A DNA stretch of 64,000 bases from CADCTQ01 sp963844325 (GTDB taxonomy: Bacteria; Bacteroidota; Bacteroidia; Cytophagales; 172606-1): positions 1,736,001 through 1,800,000 of the forward strand of contig CAWJNV010000002.1 in assembly GCA_963844325.1 (NCBI GenBank), given 5' to 3'. Every line of letters starts with the position of its first letter. Within the stretch, counting starts at the first letter, position 1. The notes beneath the pieces were generated by a model. It did no database searches and was not told where the DNA came from. It saw only the letters and a list, made by a program, of their open reading frames with translations. The position numbers and the translations under genes were made by a program. Shown piece by piece: positions 17,114 to 25,761 of this stretch.

Positions 17114-17407
17114 ATGCGAAAACTAATGATATTTCTGACTGCCAGCCTGACGGCATCGGCCATGGTGATGTACATGTACAATACGGCTTCGGCCGCCCTG
17201 CTGGAAAGTGGTGGCTCGGGGCACGAAGATGTTTCGGGGGAAGAAGCCGGTGAGGCGGCCCCGGCCCAAAGCACGAAGCCGGCCGGGCAGCGGGGCGGCT
17301 TGCAGGAGTCGGCCGTCCAGCGGAACCAGGACCCCGACACCCACAGCGCGGCCAAAGTAAAAGAACCCACCGCCACGGATGAGTCCAAAACGGGGAATGT
17401 AGATTAA
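17114..17407 (+). CDS. Small secreted or membrane-anchored protein, unknown
   Basis: 97 residues from the ATG at 17114. A hydrophobic leader (MRKLMIFLTASLTASAMVMYM) is followed by a polar, low-complexity body rich in E, G, S and A with no cysteine and no known domain. The TAA stop is just before a GAGACGCGATTCATCGCG repeat block. The leader, the divergent palindrome upstream and the acidic body make it plausible as a real gene, but there is no homology to lean on. Confidence 0.5.
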   Translation: MRKLMIFLTASLTASAMVMYMYNTASAALLESGGSGHEDVSGEEAGEAAPAQSTKPAGQRGGLQESAVQRNQDPDTHSAAKVKEPTATDESKTGNVD

Positions 17408-17410
17408 GGG

Positions 17411-17546
17411 TAGAGACGCGATTCATCGCGTCTTTCCGGTGCGCGATTCATCGCGTCTTTCCGGTGCGCAATCCATTGCGGAATACAAGGGCGCGACGAA
17501 TCGCAAATCCGGATCAAAGAGGCGCGATTCATCGCGCCTCTGCTGT
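17411..17546. repeat. GCGATTCATCGC palindrome cluster
   Basis: Three good and two degenerate copies of a palindromic core (AGACGCGAT-TC-ATCGCGTCT), linked by TTCCGGT spacers. Same family as the longer array at 51267-51472. From 17547 to 17827 I see no gene, only a possible weak promoter region for the esterase. Confidence 0.75.
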
Positions 17547-17827
17547 TTCATCGCTTTCTCCACCCGGAACGTCCGGGCGTAGGGGCCGGGAAGGGTGGCG
17601 GGGTGATGGTGCGTTTCCGGGTCTTTCCGGTGCCACTGCGTGCAGGTCACGTACCAGCCGTTGCCCTTGAGGGTATTCCGAAGCGATTGAAAGCAAACCC
17701 CGGGAAATGCTATTGAAAAACTAACGCGGGAGGAACCGGCCAGGCAACCGCCCGGGCGGGGAAAGCATTACTACGATGCCGGCGGTTGCACGGAGCAACC
17801 GTGCCGGTTCCGTAAAACCCTTCCTCC

Positions 17828-18706
17828 ATGCAACTGATACAACTCATCCCGCCGGCCTTATGGCTCTATCTGGGCACCATGCTACCGGCGTTGGCGCAGA
17901 AAAGCACCATAGTTACTCCCGAACCCTACACGGTGGTACGGCTCCGTTCCGATACCGTCAGGGATACCTACTCGGTCTTCATCAGGAAGCCCGCGGGGTA
18001 CGACCAGGAACCCGGCCGTAAATATTCTACCATTTACCTGTTGGATGCCAACGTTTACTTCGACATCGTGGCGGCCATGGTAGACAAATACCGCGAAATC
18101 GGAATAATGGCCCCGGTGATCCTGGTCGGCATTGGTTACAAAGATTTCGGGCAAATGGAGGAACTACGCACCCGTGACTACCTGTACCCGCAGGCATTGC
18201 CCGTATACGGGATGAAGAAAAGCGGTGGAGGAAACAAATTCCAGGCTTTCATCCAGAGAGAACTGATTCCCTACGTGGACCGAAATTACCGCACCAAACC
18301 GGACAACCGCGTTTTGATGGGCCATTCGTTCGGCGGCTACTTCTGCCTGTACGCCTTCCTGCAAAACATGGCCCGCGGCGACAACGCTTTTCGCGCTTAC
18401 GTGGCCGCCAGCCCTGCCCTTCACTACAACGACCAATACCTGCTCGGGCTGCTTGAACGGCGGACTGAAGGCTTTTCCGAACCAAAGCTGGTATATACAT
18501 CCATGGGCGGGGCCGAAGACGAAGAGAACGGCCCGCAAAAGGAGAACAGTAACGCGATGTTTACCGCCTTTAACCGGAAAATGACCGGGAAAGAATTTAA
18601 GAACGTGAAGTACAGCGGGGAGGTATATTCCAATTTCAAACACTTTGAAACAGCCGTGGCCGGCTTTGGCAAAGGGCTCTCTTACATATGGGTAGACAAC
18701 CGGTAA
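17828..18706 (+). CDS. Secreted alpha/beta-hydrolase, enterochelin-esterase-like
   Basis: 292 residues. The N-terminal signal peptide (about 1-23) ends TMLPALAQ. The fold is that of the esterase D / IroE-Fes type: KYSTIYLLDANVYF (strand and oxyanion region), a GHSFGGYF nucleophile elbow (Ser near residue 169), and a C-terminal His in NFKHFETA. The acid is probably Asp in the AEDEENG loop. Members hydrolyse esters, some of them siderophore esters; the substrate here is unknown. The gene stands alone, convergent with nth. Confidence 0.85.
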   Translation: MQLIQLIPPALWLYLGTMLPALAQKSTIVTPEPYTVVRLRSDTVRDTYSVFIRKPAGYDQEPGRKYSTIYLLDANVYFDIVAAMVDKYREIGIMAPVILVGIGYKDFGQMEELRTRDYLYPQALPVYGMKKSGGGNKFQAFIQRELIPYVDRNYRTKPDNRVLMGHSFGGYFCLYAFLQNMARGDNAFRAYVAASPALHYNDQYLLGLLERRTEGFSEPKLVYTSMGGAEDEENGPQKENSNAMFTAFNRKMTGKEFKNVKYSGEVYSNFKHFETAVAGFGKGLSYIWVDNR

Positions 18707-18765
18707 AAACGCCGGCCAGGCACCTGGTTCTGCCGGGCGTCGTTCCTCCGAAGGGGTTTCAGGGC

Positions 18766-19464
18766 TCAGGGCACCGGCTTTTTAGCCGGGCTTTCCGGTA
18801 CGCCGGCGGCGGCCATTTGTTTGCTGGTGACCTGGGCGAAGTACTTGCAGAAATGCGTCAGGGCGCATTCGGGGCACTTGGGGTTGCGGGCCACGCACAC
18901 GTACCGGCCGTGCAGGATGAGCCAGTGGTGCGCCTTCGGAATCACCGCTTCGGGCAGTTCTTTGACCAGTTGCTTCTCGATTTCGAGGGGCGTTTTGGCG
19001 CTTTGGGTCGCCAGGCCCAGCCGCTTGGAGACCCGGAACACGTGCGTATCCACGGCCATGGTGGGCTGGTTGTAAATGATGGAGAGGATGACGTGCGCCG
19101 TTTTGCGGCCCACGCCGGGCAGCCGCTGGAGTTCGGGGAGCGTGGCCGGCACCTCACCGTTGAATTCTTCGACGAGCAGTTTGGCCATGCCCAGCAGGTG
19201 CCGGGTTTTGTTGCCCGGGTACGACACGCTGCGGATGAAGGGAAACAACTCGTCGTAGTGGCTGGCGGCCAGGTGGTGGGGCGTGGGAAAACGCTCGAAC
19301 AGGGGCGGCGTCACCATATTGATGCGCTTGTCGGTGCACTGGGCGCTCAGGATCACGGCCACCAGCAGTTCGTAGGGGTTGTTGAAGTGCAGTTCCGTCT
19401 TCGGTTCGGCAAAATGCACCGAAAAGTACTCCACGAAAAGCCGGAAACGCTCTTTTTTGGTCAT
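18766..19464 (-). CDS. nth: Endonuclease III (DNA glycosylase/AP lyase)
   Basis: 232 residues, slightly longer than the usual 210-220. The helix-hairpin-helix LPGVGRKTAHVIL contains the catalytic Lys, and VDTHVFRVSKRLGL has the catalytic Asp. The C-terminal 4Fe-4S loop has C-x6-C-x2-C-x5-C in CVARNPKCPECALTHFC. It removes oxidised pyrimidines and nicks abasic sites in base-excision repair. The start is the ATG at 19464 (MTKKERFRLFVEYF). The extra C-terminal tail (KQMAAAGVPESPAKKPVP) is basic and disordered-looking. Confidence 0.96.
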   Translation of the reverse strand: MTKKERFRLFVEYFSVHFAEPKTELHFNNPYELLVAVILSAQCTDKRINMVTPPLFERFPTPHHLAASHYDELFPFIRSVSYPGNKTRHLLGMAKLLVEEFNGEVPATLPELQRLPGVGRKTAHVILSIIYNQPTMAVDTHVFRVSKRLGLATQSAKTPLEIEKQLVKELPEAVIPKAHHWLILHGRYVCVARNPKCPECALTHFCKYFAQVTSKQMAAAGVPESPAKKPVP

Positions 19465-19471
19465 GGGAGGA

Positions 19472-19692
19472 GGGGGGGAGTTTGGGGGTTAGGGAGTTTG
19501 AGAGTTCAGGGGTGGGAAACCCCGTCCGGGTTGCAAAAGTAGGAGGATTGGGATAATCAGGAGCGGTTATCCAATGGTGCTGTAAAAACAAAAACACTTA
19601 CCCGTGCTGCCTTCTGGAAGGACCGGCAGCACGGGTAAGTGTAATTCCTGAGCTCTTAAATTTTCAAACTCTCAAACTCCGTAACTCCCTTA
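19472..19692. repeat. GAGTTTG / CAAACTC word arms flanking a terminator
   Basis: Left arm 19474-19516 carries GGGAGTTT, GGGAGTTT and GAGAGTTC words. Right arm 19655-19692 carries CAAACTCT, CAAACTCC and GTAACTCC words. They are inverted and lie on either side of a perfect terminator hairpin. The right arm contains the TAA stop (19690-19692) of the 76-residue gene. Confidence 0.6.
19594..19642 (-). terminator. Terminator with perfect 18-bp stem
   Basis: ACACTTACCCGTGCTGCC (19594-19611) pairs exactly with 19625-19642. The A-rich flank 19583-19593 gives a U-rich tail on the minus-strand transcript, so it ends the sigma-factor/76-residue-gene mRNA. Confidence 0.8.
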
Positions 19693-19920
19693 CCTCCCCT
19701 GGGGAAAGTAGCGGGAGTACGTCATGATTCGGTCGGTGACCTTGTCGGAAGGATGCAGCAGCGTGAGGGGCACCTGGTGCTTGAGCATCAGGGCGTCCTG
19801 GTACAGCGTCTGCATCTCCGGGTCGGTGAGCAGGATCTGTTCGATGGTTTCGTTTTCGTCTTCCAGCGTTTCGTGGTACGCGTAGCGGATTACATCATTG
19901 GGAGTAAAAGTTTTGATCAT
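19690..19920 (-). CDS. Small acidic protein coupled to ECF sigma factor
   Basis: 76 residues, no membrane segment. The start at 19920 lies 26 bases inside the sigma-factor gene, so translation is probably coupled. It has an acidic helical centre (HETLEDENETIEQILLTDPEM) and a polar end (SRYFPQGR). Small genes with this look follow the same kind of ECF sigma factor in other Cytophagales. A role as a cytoplasmic regulator of the sigma factor is possible but not shown. Confidence 0.75.
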   Translation of the reverse strand: MIKTFTPNDVIRYAYHETLEDENETIEQILLTDPEMQTLYQDALMLKHQVPLTLLHPSDKVTDRIMTYSRYFPQGR

Positions 19921-20494
19921 GGTTCCAGTTATATTTGAGCATCTGTTTGCGTAAGTTAATTAACGCATAACGCATCCTTCCTAGTGCGGTGTTAATGCTT
20001 ACGCCAGTTGCATCAGCTATTTCCTGGAAGCTCATCTCCCCGTAATGCCTCATCATGAGAACTTCCCGCTGCTGCTCAGGCAGGCGTTGTATCATCTCCC
20101 GCAGACGCGCATGCGACTCGTTTCTAATCTGGATCGACTCGGCGGAATCCTCCGAAAAGTCCAGCGTGTTGAACACGTTGGAGCCGTCTTCCAAGATTAT
20201 AGTAGGATAACGCTTGTCCCTGCGGAAATAGTCTATGGCGAGGTTGTGCGCGATACGTAAAATCCAAGGTAAAAATTTACCTTCCTCGTTGTAGCGACCC
20301 GTCTTGATGGTGGTAATGGCTTTGACGAAGGTATCCTGGAGCAGGTCCTCAGCTAAGTACGTATCCTTGACAATCAGGTAGATGGTTGTGTAAACCCGGG
20401 ACTTATGGCGTTGAAGGAGTGATTGAAAAGCTTTTTCGTCACCTTTGATGTAGCGCGATACCAAGGTACCGTCGTCTACGAGCACTTTTTCCAT
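19895..20494 (-). CDS. ECF-type RNA polymerase sigma factor
   Basis: 199 residues. Region 2 is at about 25-95 (DTYLAEDLLQDTFVKAI and EGKFLPWILRIAHNLAIDYFRR). Region 4 is at about 125-185 (LPEQQREVLMMRHYGEMSFQEIADATGVSINTALGRMRYAL). The very regular match to a broadly conserved Cytophagales ECF group, and the lack of a membrane anti-sigma gene beside it, suggest a housekeeping-like role. It directs core RNA polymerase to a specific promoter set. The start ATG at 20494 follows an AT-rich leader. Confidence 0.93.
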   Translation of the reverse strand: MEKVLVDDGTLVSRYIKGDEKAFQSLLQRHKSRVYTTIYLIVKDTYLAEDLLQDTFVKAITTIKTGRYNEEGKFLPWILRIAHNLAIDYFRRDKRYPTIILEDGSNVFNTLDFSEDSAESIQIRNESHARLREMIQRLPEQQREVLMMRHYGEMSFQEIADATGVSINTALGRMRYALINLRKQMLKYNWNHDQNFYSQ

Positions 20495-20713
20495 GTTGCA
20501 GAAAATAATTGAGTTAGTGAGCGTAAAGCTTTATGCCATAGAGTCCATAATTGGGTTTAAATGAGAAAATACGGTATTTACCAAATCTATAGATTTCCCA
20601 CAAAAGGAGCAAACGAATGTATGAACGGCGTAAGGAAAACGCCAAAAATTCGTTAAGCGGAATTGCCTTATCAAATTACAAAGAAATACAATTAATTACA
20701 AGCCCTATTTTTC

Positions 20714-20820
20714 AATTAGTCATTGGTCAATTGTCATTGGTCATTCGTCACCACCGAATCGTCATTGGGGTTGACCCATAGCCCTTAACCAATGACCAAT
20801 CAACTAATGACCAATCAACT
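20714..20820. repeat. Heptad inverted repeat, ATTGGTC family
   Basis: The left arm 20714-20748 has 7-base words ATTAGTC, ATTGGTC, AATTGTC, ATTGGTC and ATTCGTC. The right arm 20786-20820 has the complementary words (AACCAATGACCAATCAAC and variants). It forms an imperfect hairpin upstream of the uvrA promoter. Confidence 0.75.
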
Positions 20821-20843
20821 CCCGCCAAGAAACCCGATCTCCT

Positions 20844-20851
20844 TATCTTTG
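20844..20851 (+). promoter_or_regulatory. uvrA -7 box (TATCTTTG)
   Basis: TATCTTTG fits the Bacteroidota -7 consensus TAnnTTTG. The ATG at 20856 is only four bases after it, so transcription would begin at or next to the start codon, giving a leaderless mRNA. No clear -33 TTTG is seen. Confidence 0.55.
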
Positions 20852-20855
20852 CGGG

Positions 20856-23687
20856 ATGAATACGGAACAGGCCACAACAACTTTGCCAAGTGCAAATATA
20901 GATGGATTAGATCCAAAAAAATACATCATCATCAAGGGGGCCCGGGTCAACAACCTCAAAAACCTGAGCGTTGCCATTCCGCGCAACAAGCTGGTGGTAA
21001 TTACCGGATTATCGGGCTCGGGCAAGTCGTCGCTGGCCTTTGATACGCTGTTTGCCGAGGGCCAGCGGATGTACGTGGAGAGCCTGAGCGCCTACGCCCG
21101 GCAGTTCCTGGGCCGCATGGAAAAACCGGAAGTGGAGTACATCCGCGGCGTGTCGCCGGCCATTGCCATCGAACAGAAGGTCAGCACGCGCAACCCGCGT
21201 TCCACGGTGGGCACCAGCACCGAAATTTACGACTACATGAAGCTGCTCTACGCCCGCATCGGCGTCACCTACTCGCCGGCATCGGGCGGGGTGGTGCGCC
21301 GCGATACGGTGACGGATGTAGTCAATTACCTCTACGAATACCCCGACGGCCAGCGTTTCCTGGTGCTGGCCCCGCTGTCGGTGCACCCCGGCCGCACGCT
21401 GGAGGAAGAACTCAAAATCCTGCTGCAAAAAGGCTTTACCCGGATCGTGTACGAAGGAACGCTGCTGTTCATCGAAGAAGCCATCGAAAGGCACGTGGAG
21501 TGGCACCAGCCGGCCGACGTGCAGATCATGATCGACCGCGGCGCTGTCCAGCACGACGACGAGGACAACCAGTTCCGCATTTCGGACTCCGTGCAGACGG
21601 CCTTTTTCGAAGGGGAGGGCGTGTGCACCGTGCACGTGATCGACAAAGAACTGCGGACGTTCTCCGACAAGTTCGAACTCGACGGCATTACGTTCGAGGA
21701 GCCGAGCATCAACCTGTTCAGCTTCAACAACCCCTACGGCGCCTGCCGCCGCTGCGAAGGGTTCGGCAAGGTGCTGGGCATCGACGAGGACCTGGTGATT
21801 CCCGACAAAACGCTGTCGGTGTACGAAGGAGCCATTGCCCCCTGGCGCAGCGACAAGATGAAGGAAGAGTTCATGAAGCCCCTGCTCAAGAACGGCATCC
21901 GCTTCGACTTCCCCATCCACCGGGCCTACCAGGACCTCTCCGACGAAGAGCGGCAACTGCTCTGGGACGGCAACCAATTATTCCGGGGCATCAACCAGTT
22001 TTTTGACTACGTCGAATCGCAGACGCACAAAATCCAGTACCGGGTGATGCTGTCGCGGTACCGGGGCCGCACCACCTGCCCCGAATGCCGGGGCAGCCGC
22101 CTCCGCAAAGACGCCGCCTACGTGAAGATCGGCGGCAAGTCGATCACCGACCTGGTGCTCATGCCGGTGACCCGGCACCTGCAATTCGTGGAGGGCCTCC
22201 AGCTGAGCGAATACGAAGAAAAGGTGTCGGGACGCATCCTGGCCGAAATCCGCAACCGCCTCTCGTACCTCGACAAGGTAGGCCTGGGCTACCTTACGCT
22301 CAACCGCCTCACCAACACGCTCTCGGGCGGCGAGTACCAGCGCATCAAACTGTCCACGTCGCTGGGCAGCGCCCTGGTGGGTTCCATGTACATCCTCGAC
22401 GAGCCGAGCATCGGGCTGCACCCGCGGGATACGCAGAAACTCATCGGCGTGCTCAAAATGCTGCGCGACCTGGGCAACACGGTGATCGTGGTGGAGCACG
22501 AAGAGGAAGTGATGCGGACTGCCGACCAGATCATTGACATTGGCCCCGAGGCCGGCTCGCACGGCGGCGAACTGGTGTTCCAGGGCACCATCGACGACAT
22601 CAACGAGGCCGACACCCACACGACCCGCTTCCTGAACGGCCGCGACCAGATCCGGGTGCCGTCGCCCAAGCGCCGCTGGACCGACTACGTGGAGGTGATC
22701 GGGGCCCGCGAAAACAACCTCAAGAACGTAAGCGTGAAGTTTCCGCTGGGCGTGCTCACGGTGGTGACCGGCGTGAGCGGCTCGGGCAAGTCCACGCTGA
22801 TCAAAAAGGTACTCTTCCCGGCCCTGGCCAAGCACTACGGGCAGTACTCCGACGAGTCGGCCCGCTACGACAAGCTCGAAGGCAGCCTCACGCTGCTCAG
22901 CCAGATCGAGTTCGTGGACCAGAACCCCATCGGCAAGTCGTCGCGGTCCAACCCGGTTACCTACATCAAGGCGTACGACCTGATCCGCAACCTGATGATC
23001 GAGCAACCGCTGGCGAAAGCCCGGGGCTACACGGCGGGACACTTTTCGTTCAACGTGGACGGCGGCCGCTGCGAGGTGTGCCAGGGCGAAGGGGAGGTGA
23101 AGATCGAAATGCAGTTCATGGCCGACATTTACCTCAAGTGCGAAAGCTGCGGCGGCAAACGCTTCAAGGGCGAAATCCTGGAGGTGACCTACAAGGACAA
23201 GAACGTGGCCGACATCCTCGAAATGACCGTGGAGGACAGCATCGGCTTCTTCGCGGGCAAAAACAAGATCGTGGACAAGCTCCTGCCGCTCAACGAGGTG
23301 GGCCTGGGCTACGTGCGGCTCGGGCAGTCGTCCAACACGCTGTCGGGCGGCGAGGCGCAGCGGGTGAAGCTGGCTTCGTTCCTGGGCAAAAACAACCCCA
23401 ACCAGGGCAGGACGCTGTTCGTGTTCGACGAGCCGACCACGGGCCTGCACTTCCACGACATCCGCAAACTGCTGCACGCCATCAATGCGCTGGTGGAGCA
23501 GGGCGACTCGGTGATCATCATCGAGCACAACGTGGACGTGATCAAGTGCGCCGACTGGGTCATTGACTTAGGGCCCGAGGGCGGCGACGGGGGCGGCTAC
23601 GTCACCTTTGCCGGCCGGCCCGAGGACCTGATTGCACTGGAGGACAACTACACGGCCCGTTTCCTGAAGGGGAAGATGGGAGGGTAG
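20856..23687 (+). CDS. uvrA: Excinuclease ABC subunit UvrA
   Basis: 943 residues, full length. It has two ABC modules: Walker A GLSGSGKSS near residue 52 and GVSGSGKST near 639; signatures LSGGEYQRIKL near 489 and LSGGEAQRVKL near 829; Walker B ILDEPSIGLHP and VFDEPTTGLHF. The two zinc modules are visible as C-x2-C pairs (CRRC with CPEC, and CEVCQGEGEV with CESCGGKRF). UvrA dimers scan for distorted DNA and load UvrB in nucleotide-excision repair. The gene stands alone with its own promoter. The N-terminal ~20 residues are variable, as is usual. Confidence 0.98.
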   Translation: MNTEQATTTLPSANIDGLDPKKYIIIKGARVNNLKNLSVAIPRNKLVVITGLSGSGKSSLAFDTLFAEGQRMYVESLSAYARQFLGRMEKPEVEYIRGVSPAIAIEQKVSTRNPRSTVGTSTEIYDYMKLLYARIGVTYSPASGGVVRRDTVTDVVNYLYEYPDGQRFLVLAPLSVHPGRTLEEELKILLQKGFTRIVYEGTLLFIEEAIERHVEWHQPADVQIMIDRGAVQHDDEDNQFRISDSVQTAFFEGEGVCTVHVIDKELRTFSDKFELDGITFEEPSINLFSFNNPYGACRRCEGFGKVLGIDEDLVIPDKTLSVYEGAIAPWRSDKMKEEFMKPLLKNGIRFDFPIHRAYQDLSDEERQLLWDGNQLFRGINQFFDYVESQTHKIQYRVMLSRYRGRTTCPECRGSRLRKDAAYVKIGGKSITDLVLMPVTRHLQFVEGLQLSEYEEKVSGRILAEIRNRLSYLDKVGLGYLTLNRLTNTLSGGEYQRIKLSTSLGSALVGSMYILDEPSIGLHPRDTQKLIGVLKMLRDLGNTVIVVEHEEEVMRTADQIIDIGPEAGSHGGELVFQGTIDDINEADTHTTRFLNGRDQIRVPSPKRRWTDYVEVIGARENNLKNVSVKFPLGVLTVVTGVSGSGKSTLIKKVLFPALAKHYGQYSDESARYDKLEGSLTLLSQIEFVDQNPIGKSSRSNPVTYIKAYDLIRNLMIEQPLAKARGYTAGHFSFNVDGGRCEVCQGEGEVKIEMQFMADIYLKCESCGGKRFKGEILEVTYKDKNVADILEMTVEDSIGFFAGKNKIVDKLLPLNEVGLGYVRLGQSSNTLSGGEAQRVKLASFLGKNNPNQGRTLFVFDEPTTGLHFHDIRKLLHAINALVEQGDSVIIIEHNVDVIKCADWVIDLGPEGGDGGGYVTFAGRPEDLIALEDNYTARFLKGKMGG

Positions 23688-23994
23688 GAGGGAAAGTGTT
23701 CGTTGCATAGCCGGGACGGCTTGGGGTGGGCGCATAGGAACGGTTGCATAGCCGGGACGGCGGCGACGGCTCTAGCGATGAAGGCAGCCGTACAGGGTAT
23801 TATTAGCGGAATGTAGTGCTGACGGATAAGTGGGGCTAACGCGGGCTGCTGGTCAGGGAGTTCGCGGGGAAGGGAGGGGCATAAACAGGTCTTGCATTTA
23901 AAAGGATTACCACGGATACACCGGGTGGAGTGTATTGCTGTGGTAATCCTTTTTTTAATGCAACCTCCCTTGCCGGTTGGTCAACACAAACGGC
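23688..23994. other. Intergenic region with a duplicated 18-base segment
   Basis: GTTGCATAGCCGGGACGG occurs twice (about 23703-23720 and 23744-23761). The rest up to 23895 has no gene. The bidirectional terminator at its end is listed separately. Confidence 0.5.
23900..23954. terminator. Bidirectional terminator between uvrA and S74 protein gene
   Basis: AAAAGGATTACCAC (23900-23913) pairs with GTGGTAATCCTTTT (23940-23953), with an A run before and a T run after. It suits both convergent transcripts. Confidence 0.8.
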
Positions 23995-25761
23995 TTACTT
24001 GGTGAGCACCATTTGCTTGGTGTCGATCACTTTGCCGTCCACCAGCAGGCTGTAGAGGTAGAGACCGGCCGGCAGGGTATTGCCGTCGAGTTCCACGCTT
24101 TTGCTGCGCTTGCCGGACAGGTCAAACCGCTTGAGCTGTTCGCCTTGCACGTTGTAGATGAACAGGGCGGCCTGTTTGGTGGCTTCGGGCAGTTCGTACT
24201 CGATGATGGTCTTCTCGCCGAAAGGGTTGGGCCGGTTCTGGCGCAGCACGGCCGAAGTTTCGGTAGACGAACCGGCACCCAGTGCTCCCAGGCGGGCAGC
24301 GGAAGGCGATTTTTCCAGTTGGGCCAGCCGCGCCTCCAGGTCCGACAGGCCCTTTTCCAGTACTTTGATGCGGGCATCCTTTTGTTCAAGCACGCCCTGC
24401 TGCTCCTTCACGGCGTTCACCAGGATGTAGGTGAGGGCCCCCGCGTCGTAGTTGAGGTAGTCGGTCTTGGCGCCCTTCTCGTCGGTGTGGGTAAACGAGT
24501 CGATGGTGTAGGGGGCAACCTTCTGCATGTCCTGGGCTACGATGCCCACGTAGGTCTTGTTGGTGGGCATGCCGGCTTCCCCGGTGTACTTGAACCATAC
24601 CGGGTTGATCTTGCGGAGCACTTCGATGCCGTCTTTGAACTCAGTCACATCCTTTTTAAGCCGCTTGTCGGAAGCGATTTTCCAGGTTGAGGTACCGGGC
24701 TTGGAGGCATCGTCGAGAGAAAGATGCAACAGGCTTGAAGGGTTGACAAGGCCGATGCCCACTCTGCCGTTGGCCAGGACGGTGAGCTTCTCGGAAAATA
24801 CCGCCGGGTTGCCCGGGTTATTGGCGCTCGTACCGAAACCCTTGATGAAGCCGATGCGCAGGCGGGTACCCTCGTCGGTTTCCATTGAGGTCTGGTCCTG
24901 CCAGGCGATCAGGCCGTCTTTCTTGGCGCCGTTGTCGAGCAGACCGGTAATGAAGTTCTGCTGTGACCAGTTGTTGAAGAGGCCGAAGTAGGCGCCCCCG
25001 GTGGGGAAAGCGGTGGGTGGTTGTCCCAGGGCTGACCACTTGCTGCCCGGGTCGCCCAGGCTGCCGCTCGACACCTGCGCCACGTTGCCGCCCTGTACCT
25101 GGAACTTGACCAGCGGGTTGTTGGTGCCTACGCCCACGTTGCCCCCGCCCTGAATGGTGAAAATCTCCGTCGAACTCGTCGTGCCGTCGGCCCGGAAGAA
25201 GCGGTAGGCCCGGTCGGAACCCGGGATCTGGAAGCGAAATGACTGGGTGCCAATGCCCAGACCGTGAAATTGGTGGTCGTTGTTGGCCGCCTCAAACAGC
25301 ACGATCTTGCGGTTTTCGGTCGAGTTGTCCAGTTGCAGCAGGCCGTTGGGCGTCGGGTTGTTGATGCCCACTTTGCCCGTACCATCCACGGTGAAAATCT
25401 CCGTCGAAGCCGAGCTGTTGTCGGCGCGGTAGAAGCGATAGGCACGGGTAGGACCCGGAATCTGGAAACGAAACACGTCGGGATTGGTGCCTACGCCGTA
25501 GTACTCGTGGGCATTGTTGTTCAATTCCCAGAGGACGACCTTGCGGCTCTCGTGGTTGTTGTTGAATTGGAGCCAGCCGTTGGGGGCGGTGTTACCAATG
25601 CCCACTTTTCTGACAACAGTGGAATTGTTTGGATCGACGGGATAATTGATACCGACAACAGTGCCTCCACTGTTGGTTACGTTCACCCACTGGGACTGGG
25701 CAGACGCGGAGGAAAACACAAGGCAGGCAGCGACGGCTGCCGGAAGCAGTAGTTTTTTCAT
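23995..25761 (-). CDS. Secreted protein with S74 intramolecular chaperone and T9SS sorting domain
   Basis: 588 residues from the ATG at 25761; an upstream in-frame ATG at 25851 adds a non-signal leader. MKKLLLPAAVAACLVFSSASAQ is a signal peptide. Residues about 50-250 are three repeats of NGxLQxxNxxExRKxVLxE...FRFQIPG..RAYRFxRAD...STEIFT, a tail-fibre-like stalk. About residue 360 SDKRLKKDV begins the Peptidase_S74 domain (catalytic Ser-Asp pair and WFKYTGE...YVGIVAQD), followed by a coiled coil. The last 80 residues (RPNPFGEKTIIEYELP...AGLYLYSLLVDGKVI) are a T9SS type A sorting domain. S74 domains usually trimerise the stalk and then cut themselves off; a sorting signal behind one is odd. 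Confidence 0.9.
   Translation of the reverse strand: MKKLLLPAAVAACLVFSSASAQSQWVNVTNSGGTVVGINYPVDPNNSTVVRKVGIGNTAPNGWLQFNNNHESRKVVLWELNNNAHEYYGVGTNPDVFRFQIPGPTRAYRFYRADNSSASTEIFTVDGTGKVGINNPTPNGLLQLDNSTENRKIVLFEAANNDHQFHGLGIGTQSFRFQIPGSDRAYRFFRADGTTSSTEIFTIQGGGNVGVGTNNPLVKFQVQGGNVAQVSSGSLGDPGSKWSALGQPPTAFPTGGAYFGLFNNWSQQNFITGLLDNGAKKDGLIAWQDQTSMETDEGTRLRIGFIKGFGTSANNPGNPAVFSEKLTVLANGRVGIGLVNPSSLLHLSLDDASKPGTSTWKIASDKRLKKDVTEFKDGIEVLRKINPVWFKYTGEAGMPTNKTYVGIVAQDMQKVAPYTIDSFTHTDEKGAKTDYLNYDAGALTYILVNAVKEQQGVLEQKDARIKVLEKGLSDLEARLAQLEKSPSAARLGALGAGSSTETSAVLRQNRPNPFGEKTIIEYELPEATKQAALFIYNVQGEQLKRFDLSGKRSKSVELDGNTLPAGLYLYSLLVDGKVIDTKQMVLTK

Larger units (their letters stand above)
20495..20855. other. 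Divergent intergenic region between sigma factor and uvrA
   Basis: AT-rich, no gene. It holds the promoter of the leftward sigma-factor gene (not resolved), the ATTGGTC word hairpin at 20714-20820 and the uvrA -7 box. Confidence 0.6.

Noticed and set aside
21978..23528. 516-codon minus-strand frame inside uvrA
   Set aside because: Shadow of uvrA with typical H/V/L/G-rich antisense composition.
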